This document shows, piece after piece, positions 15,724-23,080 of a stretch of DNA of 64,000 bases. Position 1 is the stretch's first letter, and each line of letters opens with the position of its first letter. Made by a program: the position numbers and the translations under genes. Source of the stretch: Cohnella herbarum (GTDB lineage: Bacteria; Bacillota; Bacilli; Paenibacillales; Paenibacillaceae); assembly GCF_012849095.1 (NCBI RefSeq), contig NZ_CP051680.1, forward strand, positions 2,728,001 to 2,792,000. Reading direction: 5' to 3'. A model generated the notes under the pieces. It was not told the origin of the DNA and did not search any database. It saw only the letters and a program-made list of their open reading frames with translations.

Positions 15724-16488
15724 TCAAAGCAACATCCCGCCGGAAGCTTCGATGCGCTGAGCGTTTACCCACCTCATGTCGGACGTGCACAACGATGCTA
15801 TGACACCGCCGATATCATCGGGTTCTCCGACTCTGCCCAACGTAGTCAGGGATGCGATGTGACCTTTCACTTGCTCGTTATCCCTCACCGCACCACCTCC
15901 GAAATCCGTGGCGATCGCTCCCGGAGCAACCGCGTTAACCCGGATTCCTCTTGCTCCCCACTCTTTGGCCATATACTTCGTCAATACTTCGATTGCGCCT
16001 TTCATCGCCGCATAAGCGCCGCTGCCAGCGAAAGAGAACCGAGTCAATCCCGTCGAGATGTTGATGATTCCTCCGTTATCGGCAATCTTGGAAACCAGCT
16101 TTTGCGTCAGGAAAAACACGCCCTTGAAGTGCACGTTCATCAAGCTATCGAACTGAGCTTCCGTCGTGCTCGCGAGCGGTTCGTTTAATCCGAAACCGGC
16201 ATTGTTAATCAGAAAGTCGAACTGATCTTGATTCCACTTTTCTTGCAGCACGTTCGTCAACCGCGAAGCGAATTCGTCGAATGAAGACACGTCACCTGCA
16301 TCCAATTGAAGCGCCGCTGCATTCCGTCCGTTTCCTTCGATTTCCTTGACGACCGAATCCGCTTCTTCCTTGCGGGTATGATAAGTAACGATAACGTCGA
16401 TCCCTTTACGGGACAGCGCGATTGCGGTATTTTTACCTAGCCCGCGACTGCCGCCGGTTACTAATGCGATTTTATGAGCGTTTTCCAT
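15724..16488 (-). CDS. SDR-family oxidoreductase
   Basis: This 254-residue classical short-chain dehydrogenase/reductase has the cofactor motif TGGSRGLG, the structural NNAG, the catalytic serine in NISTGLTRFS and the YAAMK pair of catalytic tyrosine and lysine. The C-terminal GRVGEPDDIGGVIASLCT and ASGGMLL are usual. The start ATG at 16488 follows AGGGGAG. It is divergent from a merR gene and its promoter overlaps a perfect MerR-type operator with a 19-base spacer, so it is the probable regulated target. Substrate unknown, possibly a reactive carbonyl given the regulator type. Confidence 0.9.
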   Translation of the reverse strand: MENAHKIALVTGGSRGLGKNTAIALSRKGIDVIVTYHTRKEEADSVVKEIEGNGRNAAALQLDAGDVSSFDEFASRLTNVLQEKWNQDQFDFLINNAGFGLNEPLASTTEAQFDSLMNVHFKGVFFLTQKLVSKIADNGGIINISTGLTRFSFAGSGAYAAMKGAIEVLTKYMAKEWGARGIRVNAVAPGAIATDFGGGAVRDNEQVKGHIASLTTLGRVGEPDDIGGVIASLCTSDMRWVNAQRIEASGGMLL

Positions 16489-16552
16489 TGAGCATTCTCC
16501 CCTAGATTGAACGATTGACCCCTTGATCCGTTAGATCTTGCGGTCTATAGTG

Positions 16553-16583
16553 AGGATATCACTTAGAGTAAACTCTAAGTCAA
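16553..16583 (-). promoter_or_regulatory. MerR-type promoter and operator of the SDR gene
   Basis: ACTTAGAGTAAACTCTAAGT (16561-16580) is a perfect 9+2+9 inverted repeat. On the minus strand it overlaps TTGACT (complement of 16578-16583) and lies before TATCCT (complement of 16553-16558), with 19 bases between -35 and -10. A palindrome inside an overlong spacer is the hallmark of promoters activated by MerR proteins, and the sequence resembles sites of the NmlR/AdhR subgroup. Confidence 0.75.
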
Positions 16584-16600
16584 GCGAGGAGGTTGAAAAA

Positions 16601-17005
16601 ATGAATTATTCGATCAACGAGGTCGCCAAGATGTTCGGCCTGTCCGCGCACACGTTGCGTTATTATGACAAAGAAGGGCTTATGCCCTTTATCGGCAGGA
16701 ATACATCCGGAAACCGAATGTTCACCGATACGGATCTAGACTGGGTTGCCTTGATCTGTTGTTTGAAAAATACGGGCATGCCGATTAAAGAAATTAAACA
16801 ATACAGCGACATGTGCACGCAGGGCAGAGTTACGATCGATAACCGTAAATCGATGCTCTCCGTTCATCGGGAAGAGGTCAAGAAACAAATTAACGACTTG
16901 CAAAAAAACCTCGAGCTCATCGATTCGAAAATCGCTTTCTACGAAGATCCCGAAATGATCAAAAAAATGGACGAGCTTCTTGAGAAGATCGCCATAGAGA
17001 AATGA
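16601..17005 (+). CDS. MerR-family transcriptional regulator
   Basis: The 134-residue protein starts with the MerR winged helix (YSINEVAKMFGLSAHTLRYYDKEGLM) and a dimerising coiled coil (about residues 80-118), without a large effector domain. It belongs to the AdhR/NmlR-like group that activates oxidoreductase genes in response to electrophiles. I chose the ATG at 16601, which has GAGGAGG nine bases upstream. An in-frame upstream start at 16538 would place the operator inside the gene. It probably regulates the divergent SDR gene. The gene converges with the hydrolase gene 12 bases further on. Confidence 0.85.
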   Translation: MNYSINEVAKMFGLSAHTLRYYDKEGLMPFIGRNTSGNRMFTDTDLDWVALICCLKNTGMPIKEIKQYSDMCTQGRVTIDNRKSMLSVHREEVKKQINDLQKNLELIDSKIAFYEDPEMIKKMDELLEKIAIEK

Positions 17006-17017
17006 TATCCGCAATTA

Positions 17018-17911
17018 CTAGCTTCTTTCATCCTTAGGCGATGAGTATTGAAGCTGACTCTCCAGAAAAACAAACAGCTTATGATACATATCGGATGCAT
17101 CTTTGCCTAACCAAATCAAATGCCCCCAGCTTTCCAGCTCGCATAGCCGCGAGTTTGGAATGTGTCGATTAGCGTGGCGCGCATGCTCCATAGGTACGGA
17201 CGCGTCGTGAATGCTATGCATAATCAAGGCGGGACATTGAATATCGGTCAAGACGGAAGTCAGATCCTGTCCGGCTATCTCCAGATCGATATAAAATCCG
17301 TGTCCCGATCGTTGAAGATTGATCATTTTCATAAACTGCTTCCGATCATCATCGCTAATTTGCGGCAAAACCTCTTTGCTAGGAAGTTTACTGAAGGAAG
17401 CGAGCATACTCTTAAAAAGCAGGTTTGGAAACAGATTGTTCATGAACCGCATAAGTGCCCATAGATATTTCTCGTAAGAAGGCCGGAATAAGGTTCGCGC
17501 GGTTCTGTACAATTTATCTCCCGGGGTCAAAAAAATGTCGGCTACCGCCGATTGCAAGATCAGACTTCTGACTCGCTCCGGATGACGAGCCGCAAATTGA
17601 ATCCCGCTCGGCCCGCCGGCGGATATCGCGACAACATGAACTTCCGGAAGATGAAGCTCTTCCAGCAGTTCCAAATACGCATCGCACGCGGTTTCCATAC
17701 TAATCCCTAGCTCCTTGGACGTACGACCATAACCCGGCCTCGACGGAGTAATAACCGAGAATCCCCGTTCTATGAATTCAGCCATACCGAATTGTTCGTA
17801 ACAATTGGAATGCCCTCCGTGCATGATTAGGACAGGCTCTCCCTGTCCGACAACGGAATACTCCAGGTTATATCCGGTTTTCGTCTTGAATACTGCCGAT
17901 TTACTTTCCAT
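17018..17911 (-). CDS. Alpha/beta hydrolase
   Basis: The 297-residue alpha/beta-hydrolase-fold protein has the oxyanion region MHGGHSNCYEQF, the nucleophile elbow VVAISAGGPSG (A replacing the first G of GxSxG), an acid in HSIHDASVP and the catalytic histidine in ESWGHLIWLG. The region between about residues 130 and 210 is a helical cap. The ATG at 17911 has the better spacing to GGGAG than the GTG at 17920. The gene follows the TetR gene in the same direction after about 70 bases and may be its regulatory target. Substrate unknown. Confidence 0.8.
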   Translation of the reverse strand: MESKSAVFKTKTGYNLEYSVVGQGEPVLIMHGGHSNCYEQFGMAEFIERGFSVITPSRPGYGRTSKELGISMETACDAYLELLEELHLPEVHVVAISAGGPSGIQFAARHPERVRSLILQSAVADIFLTPGDKLYRTARTLFRPSYEKYLWALMRFMNNLFPNLLFKSMLASFSKLPSKEVLPQISDDDRKQFMKMINLQRSGHGFYIDLEIAGQDLTSVLTDIQCPALIMHSIHDASVPMEHARHANRHIPNSRLCELESWGHLIWLGKDASDMYHKLFVFLESQLQYSSPKDERS

Positions 17912-17980
17912 GGTTTCCACTCTCCCAAAAATGAATAATAATTCACTATTAGATATAAAAAAAAGGCCACGCTGTCCGGA

Positions 17981-18565
17981 TTACATAAATTCGCGCAAGC
18001 CTTCGTACCAAAATGCGACGTACTGCTGAATCGTTTTTTTACAATCTTCCGAATCGGAGCGATGACGGATAATCTCGAAATACCCTTGCATAAACGCAAC
18101 CGCAACCGGCCATGCCGTCTGCTCCGAGTAAGCTTGTTTGCCCTTCTTTGCGTTATAGGCCGCGAGATGTTCGGCAACATTGTCCGACATCGTCTTGTGC
18201 AATAGATGAACCGCGTCTTCGTGTCTGGTTCCTCTGCTTCCATCGATTAGAATTAGAAGCGGTTTTCTCAGTTTCCCCACGAGATCCGTTAATGCTTGTA
18301 CGACCAGTTCGAATATGTTCTCATTCTGATGCGGTCTTTGATCGTGATTAGCAATCACTAGCTCCAACTCGCGGAACACCGGTTCAACTATCGAGTCGAA
18401 TAAAATTTCTTTGCCCGCGTAATACCGATACAGGTTTCCTACGGAAACGCCTACTTGCTCCGCGATCCGCTTAACGGAAGCCCCCTTGTACCCGTACTGG
18501 AGGAATTCTTCTTGAGCCGCGCGCAAGATCGACTGCCTCAATTCCTCCTTCAAAACCTGAACCAT
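17981..18565 (-). CDS. TetR-family transcriptional regulator
   Basis: The product of 194 residues has an N-terminal TetR HTH (SILRAAQEEFLQYGYKGASVKRIAEQVGVSVGNLYRYYAGKE, described by position 9-51) and a variable C-terminal ligand domain. I chose the second ATG (18565), six bases after AAAGGTGG, over the ATG at 18583. A 10-bp inverted repeat covers exactly the ribosome site and start codon and sits behind a good sigma-A promoter, so autorepression is likely. It probably also controls the downstream alpha/beta hydrolase gene. Confidence 0.85.
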   Translation of the reverse strand: MVQVLKEELRQSILRAAQEEFLQYGYKGASVKRIAEQVGVSVGNLYRYYAGKEILFDSIVEPVFRELELVIANHDQRPHQNENIFELVVQALTDLVGKLRKPLLILIDGSRGTRHEDAVHLLHKTMSDNVAEHLAAYNAKKGKQAYSEQTAWPVAVAFMQGYFEIIRHRSDSEDCKKTIQQYVAFWYEGLREFM

Positions 18566-18588
18566 AAATGAACCACCTTTCATTTATG
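18563..18588 (-). promoter_or_regulatory. TetR-type operator overlapping ribosome site
   Basis: CATAAATGAA (18563-18572) and TTCATTTATG (18579-18588) are perfect 10-base inverted repeats with a six-base spacer. They lie between the -10 box and the start codon of the tetR gene and include both its ribosome site and ATG. Confidence 0.55.
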
Positions 18589-18589
18589 A

Positions 18590-18618
18590 ATAATACACAG
18601 AAATTATCCGTTATACAA
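18590..18618 (-). promoter_or_regulatory. Sigma-A promoter of the tetR-hydrolase operon
   Basis: On the minus strand TTGTAT (complement of 18613-18618) and TATTAT (complement of 18590-18595) are 17 bases apart. Confidence 0.5.
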
Positions 18619-18628
18619 GTGTCTGACG

Positions 18629-18672
18629 AAAAAATAACAGGCGACCCCTTAATCGAAATAAGGGATCGCCTG
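18629..18672 (-). terminator. Terminator of the VOC-tetR operon
   Basis: On the minus strand CAGGCGATCCCTTA and TAAGGGGTCGCCTG (complements of 18659-18672 and 18638-18651) form a long stem with one mismatch, followed by TTATTTTTT. It is 14 bases past the TetR stop codon. Confidence 0.8.
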
Positions 18673-18685
18673 AATTCAAGTAAAG

Positions 18686-19315
18686 TTACCGACTCGATTC
18701 GTTGGAAGCATCTTTGGGTTGCTCCGCCGTTCGCCGTTTGAATCCTTCCAAGAACAAAGAAATCACGGTCGTCGTTTCCTCCATGGACGATTGATCTTTC
18801 GAAGCTTGCGCGTTCCATAGGGCGATTTCATTCAAAGCCCCGGACAGAAAGTGCGTCATGGCATCGATCGAGACCGGTTTAAGATAACCTTCCCGTTTCA
18901 TCAATTCAAGTTGACCGCGCAGCAGCCTCATCGAGTGGATCTCATCCATCGAGCGCCATTCTTCCCATCCCAAAACGGCGGGCCCGTCGATCAACATGAT
19001 CCTCTTGTTCCGGGGTTCGACCGCCGCTGTCACGAACGCTAAGCAACCAAGCCGCAGTTGTTCCCATACGTCCTCGCTTCCGGAAGCTTCTTGCTCTACT
19101 CGCTCCGCAACTTCCTGCTGAACGGCCTCCAGCACGATGCGAAACAATCCCTTCTTGTTCCCGAAATGGTGATACAACGCTCCTCGCGTCAATTGAGCGT
19201 CGCGAACGATCGTTTCCAATGCCGCATCCGCGAACCCGTATTCCGTGAAATGCGTTCTGGCCACCGCGATCAGTTTGCGGATCGTATCATCCGTTTCCGC
19301 TTTATTTTTTTTCAT
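18686..19315 (-). CDS. TetR-family transcriptional regulator
   Basis: The 209-residue protein has a TetR HTH at about residues 10-55 (HFTEYGFADAALETIVRDAQ, then LTRGALYHHFGNKKGLF) and a C-terminal domain containing LIDGPAVLGWEEWRSMDE, a stretch frequent in AcrR-like regulators of this length. It follows the VOC gene by 64 bases in the same direction, so the two probably share a transcript. A 21-bp palindrome in the promoter of that transcript is the likely binding site. Inducer unknown. Confidence 0.85.
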   Translation of the reverse strand: MKKNKAETDDTIRKLIAVARTHFTEYGFADAALETIVRDAQLTRGALYHHFGNKKGLFRIVLEAVQQEVAERVEQEASGSEDVWEQLRLGCLAFVTAAVEPRNKRIMLIDGPAVLGWEEWRSMDEIHSMRLLRGQLELMKREGYLKPVSIDAMTHFLSGALNEIALWNAQASKDQSSMEETTTVISLFLEGFKRRTAEQPKDASNESSR

Positions 19316-19379
19316 TATGCCATCTTTTCCCCTGTCCTCGACTCGATATCCTCACTCTCTCAAAGCTTAGGCTGCTTTG

Positions 19380-19823
19380 TCAAGGCGTCTCGTCTTTGGA
19401 CCATACGTTGTCGGTATATTGGCTGCTGAACTCTTCCGTTGGCGGAATAATCGTAATGACGTCGATCAGAATTCCGTTCGGATCCGACGTGATGAAATGT
19501 CTCTGTCCGAATTCCTCGCTTCGTATGTCCGATTGCAAAGGAAGCTTGGCGTTTCGAATGAGCCTTTCGTATTCCGCGTCCACGTCTTCCACTTCGAAAT
19601 TCAGAATCAATCCTTGCACTCGGGTTCTAAAAGATTCCGGAATCGTAGTATGGCTAGCGTCCATGATCGCTAACTCGAAAGACGAGCTGCCCTCTGTCGA
19701 CTTCAAGCTGACGTACCAATCGGATTCGAATACCGGTTCAAAACCGAAATGCTCCTTGTAGAACGCCGAGCTGGCCGCGACTTGTTCCGTTAAGATGACC
19801 GGATAAAAACTCGATATTTTCAT
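19380..19823 (-). CDS. VOC-family (glyoxalase/bleomycin resistance-like) protein
   Basis: The 147-residue protein has the paired beta-alpha-beta-beta-beta modules of the vicinal-oxygen-chelate superfamily ([20 protein letters not shown] at the start, then [15 protein letters not shown] near the C-terminus). Members include glyoxalases, dioxygenases and antibiotic-binding proteins. The ATG at 19823 has AAAGGAG eight bases upstream. The longer frame from 19868 has none and would overlap the -10 box. It is likely repressed by the TetR protein encoded after it. Actual function unknown. Confidence 0.8.
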   Translation of the reverse strand: MKISSFYPVILTEQVAASSAFYKEHFGFEPVFESDWYVSLKSTEGSSSFELAIMDASHTTIPESFRTRVQGLILNFEVEDVDAEYERLIRNAKLPLQSDIRSEEFGQRHFITSDPNGILIDVITIIPPTEEFSSQYTDNVWSKDETP

Positions 19824-19855
19824 TATGAAAGCTCCTTTATATTTTGATGATTTTA

Positions 19856-19884
19856 ATTTAACATACATACTGTATGTATGTAAA
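19856..19884 (-). promoter_or_regulatory. Promoter and TetR operator of the VOC-tetR operon
   Basis: ACATACATAC-T-GTATGTATGT (19861-19881) is a perfect 10+1+10 palindrome typical of TetR/AcrR operators. It coincides with the spacer of a minus-strand promoter, TTTACA (complement of 19879-19884) and TTAAAT (complement of 19856-19861), 17 bases apart. A repressor bound there would exclude RNA polymerase. Confidence 0.7.
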
Positions 19885-19935
19885 TATCCATTAATTTCAT
19901 TTAACGGTTCCCCCTTTAGCGTCTTCTCACCTTTC

Positions 19936-19964
19936 TTGACAACGGTTAGCGCTCCCTCTAAAAT
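19936..19964 (+). promoter_or_regulatory. Sigma-A promoter of the flavodoxin-like gene
   Basis: A consensus -35 TTGACA (19936-19941), 17-base spacer and TAAAAT (19959-19964). A second possible pair starts with TTGACT at 19975. Confidence 0.6.
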
Positions 19965-20079
19965 GAAATATATCTTGACTATAGAGATAATCGGCGATAG
20001 AGATTACTTTCAAACGAAACTCTTCATCGGCTATTCCGGTATTCATCCATAACATTTCAACAAAAACGGGGGACCAACG

Positions 20080-20514
20080 ATGGCAGTACTCATTCTATAC
20101 GCCACGAAAACGGGAGCATCTACGCAATGCGCCAAAGTATTATGCGATGAACTCCCTTCCAGCACGATGTGTAATCTCGAGTCTGAAAAGCCGAATCTCG
20201 ATGAATTCGATAGCATCATTTTGGGTGCTGGAGTAAGGGACGGAAAAATATATAAACCGGTTCGCGACTTTATCAAGAAAAATCAAACCGAACTGCTAAA
20301 GAAAAGAATGGGTTATTTTATTTGCAACGAAAAGCCCAAGCAGACCGAAGAACTCATTGAGTCGAACTTTCCGGTCGCTTTGAAAGAGGCGGCGATCTGT
20401 ATCGAATCATTCGGCGGATACAAAGCCTATGCTGCGCCAAGGGAAGGAGCCGATCAGCTCAAAGGCATTTTCGTAGATAAAATAAAGGTTTTTTCGGAAA
20501 AGTTTAAGCAGTAA
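20080..20514 (+). CDS. Flavodoxin-domain protein (HemG-like)
   Basis: The 144-residue protein has a flavodoxin fold with the FMN phosphate-binding loop YATKTGAST at the N-terminus, the strand SIILGAGVRDGKIYKPVRDF and GYFICNEKP. It resembles the menaquinone-dependent protoporphyrinogen oxidase/flavodoxin_5 group, which are FMN enzymes carrying electrons or oxidising porphyrinogens. A heme role is only one option, since no heme genes are nearby. The start ATG follows CGGGGGA. It is a single gene with a good upstream promoter. Confidence 0.75.
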   Translation: MAVLILYATKTGASTQCAKVLCDELPSSTMCNLESEKPNLDEFDSIILGAGVRDGKIYKPVRDFIKKNQTELLKKRMGYFICNEKPKQTEELIESNFPVALKEAAICIESFGGYKAYAAPREGADQLKGIFVDKIKVFSEKFKQ

Positions 20515-20564
20515 CCCGCGTGTCGTTCAACCGAGCTTGATTGGATGGAACATAATATGATACA

Positions 20565-21194
20565 TTGAAATCAAATTTCAGGTATGAAGCACATGCCGCT
20601 ATGATACGAACGACTCTTAGGAGCAATGTCGTATTGGAGCGGCTTTTTTGCGTGAATCTATGGGGTGGGAGCGGTGAAAAGATGAGTTTGTTCTGGAACC
20701 TGGACCATTTGTATCCCGAGTACGAAGTTCGGGACATGAACAACGGTTACCGTTACTTGGACCTCGCGTATATGCCACCGAGCGCGAAAGGTTGTATCGA
20801 GATCCACGATTACCGAACCCATGCCAGAGATATCGAGACTGGTCGGTTTAAGGATTTGTGTATGAAACAAGCCTTGCTCGTTCTTGACGACTGGGTATTC
20901 CTCCCCATCGCTTACTTGTCTATTAGAGATGATCCGGGCGTTTGTAAGCAATTGACGCTCGCCTTTGTCGGGAAATTCCTTTCTACAGCCGTTCCTTCCG
21001 AACAGAATTGGGCTGAAGCGGAAACGTTGCGGTTTGCCCGCAGAATGATGCGCCCTTTCGCACCTCGTGAACTTTCTGCGCATTTGCGGTTATCCGAACG
21101 CCACACTAGAGAACTACTGCATAATTTGGTAAGCAAAAAATGGTTAGTCGTTGCTAGCGGGGATAAGCGGTATCGCACGTATAAGCTCGTATAA
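20565..21194 (+). CDS. Unassigned protein, possible endonuclease-like fold plus winged helix
   Basis: This 209-residue frame is a real-looking gene but I cannot assign it to a named family with certainty. The middle part (LDHLYPEYEVRDMNNGYRYLDLAY ... IEIHDYRTHARDIETGRFKDLCMKQALLVLDDW, residues about 46-110) resembles proteins with a very-short-patch-repair or restriction-endonuclease-like core. The C-terminus (ELSAHLRLSERHTRELLHNL ... SGDKRYRTYKLV) looks like a winged helix. The start is uncertain: TTG at 20565 lacks a ribosome site, ATG at 20601 is possible, and ATG at 20682 follows GGGAGCGGTG, but the last removes conserved-looking residues. A sequence-specific DNA-binding role is a guess. 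Confidence 0.6.
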   Translation: MKSNFRYEAHAAMIRTTLRSNVVLERLFCVNLWGGSGEKMSLFWNLDHLYPEYEVRDMNNGYRYLDLAYMPPSAKGCIEIHDYRTHARDIETGRFKDLCMKQALLVLDDWVFLPIAYLSIRDDPGVCKQLTLAFVGKFLSTAVPSEQNWAEAETLRFARRMMRPFAPRELSAHLRLSERHTRELLHNLVSKKWLVVASGDKRYRTYKLV

Positions 21195-21411
21195 AAAGCG
21201 AGCGATATTTTTTTACGGCGCCCACAGCCGTTATTTCGACGAAAACGGGTGTTTTGTAATTGTAACGGAACTGGACGCCGCTATTCATGATCATATGCCA
21301 TCATTTCAGTGGATTATCATCGCATAAGGGCGCTCACTTCCGTTACATTTTGAAAAGCCCCTTTTTAAGCAGAATAAGGGCTGTGGCTTCCCTTAGAGTT
21401 AAAACTCAGGA

Positions 21412-21452
21412 AAGGGCAGACCCGGTATTCCTCCGGCTGCCCTTCCCGTTTT
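21412..21452. terminator. Terminator hairpin, same arms as at 44000
   Basis: AAGGGCAG (21412-21419) and CTGCCCTT (21437-21444) with an inner ACCCGG/CCGG pairing, followed by CCCGTTTT on the plus strand. It lies just past the stop of the minus-strand response regulator gene and 220 bases past the plus-strand gene, so it may end both. The same hairpin occurs at 44000-44034. Confidence 0.6.
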
Positions 21453-21461
21453 CATCATCCA

Positions 21462-23078
21462 CTACAAACTGTTCTTATACTCCTGAGGAGTCACCCCGAA
21501 CTGCGTTTTGAACAATTTAATGAAATATTGCGGCTTCTGATAGCCGACTTCCAGGGCGATTTGATTGATCTTCATATCTTTATCCCTCAGTAGCTGAAGA
21601 GCTTTATCCATCCGCAAGCGTAAAACGTAACCGGAGAAATTCTCGCCCGCCTCCTGCTTGAACAGGTTAGAGATATAGACCGGGTGCAAATGGACGTGAT
21701 CCGCAACGGATTGAAGCGTGACGTCTTTCAAGTGCTCGCCCACGAAGCGGTATACCCGTTCCATCAAGTCTAATCGCAGATTGTCGGAACGGCTGTCGCT
21801 GTAGGCTTTGAGCTGATGGAAACTTCCAAACGCCCACTCCCTTAAAGGCTCCGCGCTCCAACTGGCATCTGCCTTCAGCATCTTGTCGATATCTCTGCCG
21901 AATACTTCGAACATTCGCTTGCCCTTCTTGTGGACGAAGTAAGAGTACGCTTGAAGCAATGCCACATAGATTTCGAAGCCGTATTCATTCGTATTGTTCC
22001 CGTTGCTGCACAACTCCTCGAAAATCCTCGACAGCTTCTCCTCGAATGCCCCCCACTGCTCCACTTCGATGAGTTGCATGAGGGTCGGCGCCGCGTACAA
22101 ATCGGCCAGCGGACGGATTTCCTTGAACTCCTGCCCTTGGACGACATTCAGAAAACTCTCGGTCTGATAACCGATGAAATCCGAATAGGTGGATAATGCC
22201 GAATGGTACATCGCGGTCAGTTCTTGCGGAAATAATCCCTCCCGGCTGACTACGATAGAAACTTTAGTCTTCAAGTACAGTTTGATCTGATGCTGGGCCA
22301 GACGCGCCAGAATTTCCACGTCGGCAGCCGTTTCTTTGCCGGTATCGTTGGTATTTTTCATTGGCTGAACAAGAAAGATCAAATAGTCGTATGGATCCTT
22401 GCAATGCCATACATGAAAGCTCTTGGAGAAAACCTCTTCGGCAATATTGAACATCGCGTATTCAAGCAATGAAACGCTATAGAGATCCGTATGGGAATAA
22501 TCCTCCTCCACGCGGATGCAAATCAGTAATGTCGGCTCCTCCAGAGAGAAGGGCAGCTCATAGAGATGGATTTTATCCTTGACTACGGATAAAGGAATAT
22601 TTTTGCCAGACAATAACTCTTGAAAAAGAGATTCCCTGAGCTTAGGCAAGCTTTCCCGGAACAAATAAGAGATTTTCTGCTGATTGATCAGTTGTTCGCC
22701 TTCCTGCTCCATATCGTCGATTAACCTGCGGAGCGTTTGTTCCAATTCATCATTGGACACCGGCTTCAATAAATAATCGCTGACATGCTTCTGCAGCGCT
22801 TCTTTCGCATACTGAAACTCATCGTGACCCGTCAGGATGACCGATTTAATGTTCTTCCACTTCTCGTTCACGTGAGAGATCAATTCCAGCCCGCTCATGC
22901 CGCCCATCTGAATATCGGTGACGACGATATCGATGGCATGGTAACCCAACAATTCCAAAGCTTCTTCGCCGGAGTAAGCCTTGTGTACAGCCGTAATCCC
23001 CATCAGCTCCCAAGGCAACCCGATAGCCAAGCTGTCGACCAGGTGAGTATGGTCATCCACGATCAATATTTCGTACAA
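21462..23078 (-). CDS. AraC-type response regulator (YesN-like)
   Basis: The 538-residue protein has a receiver domain (residues 1-120) with acidic pocket D8-D9, phosphorylated D55 (VVTDIQMGG) and K105 (LLKPVS), a long middle region, and two C-terminal AraC HTH motifs (about 440-535; VTLQSVADHVHLHPVYISNLFKQ, then INQIALEVGYQKPQYFIKLF). Such regulators activate carbohydrate transport genes. The likely start is a TTG at 23078, two bases after the kinase stop and seven after GGGGGA; extending the frame upstream to 23150 would be overlap with the kinase gene only. Probable targets are the ABC importer genes at 26439-29592. Confidence 0.9.
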   Translation of the reverse strand: MYEILIVDDHTHLVDSLAIGLPWELMGITAVHKAYSGEEALELLGYHAIDIVVTDIQMGGMSGLELISHVNEKWKNIKSVILTGHDEFQYAKEALQKHVSDYLLKPVSNDELEQTLRRLIDDMEQEGEQLINQQKISYLFRESLPKLRESLFQELLSGKNIPLSVVKDKIHLYELPFSLEEPTLLICIRVEEDYSHTDLYSVSLLEYAMFNIAEEVFSKSFHVWHCKDPYDYLIFLVQPMKNTNDTGKETAADVEILARLAQHQIKLYLKTKVSIVVSREGLFPQELTAMYHSALSTYSDFIGYQTESFLNVVQGQEFKEIRPLADLYAAPTLMQLIEVEQWGAFEEKLSRIFEELCSNGNNTNEYGFEIYVALLQAYSYFVHKKGKRMFEVFGRDIDKMLKADASWSAEPLREWAFGSFHQLKAYSDSRSDNLRLDLMERVYRFVGEHLKDVTLQSVADHVHLHPVYISNLFKQEAGENFSGYVLRLRMDKALQLLRDKDMKINQIALEVGYQKPQYFIKLFKTQFGVTPQEYKNSL

Positions 23079-23080
23079 TA

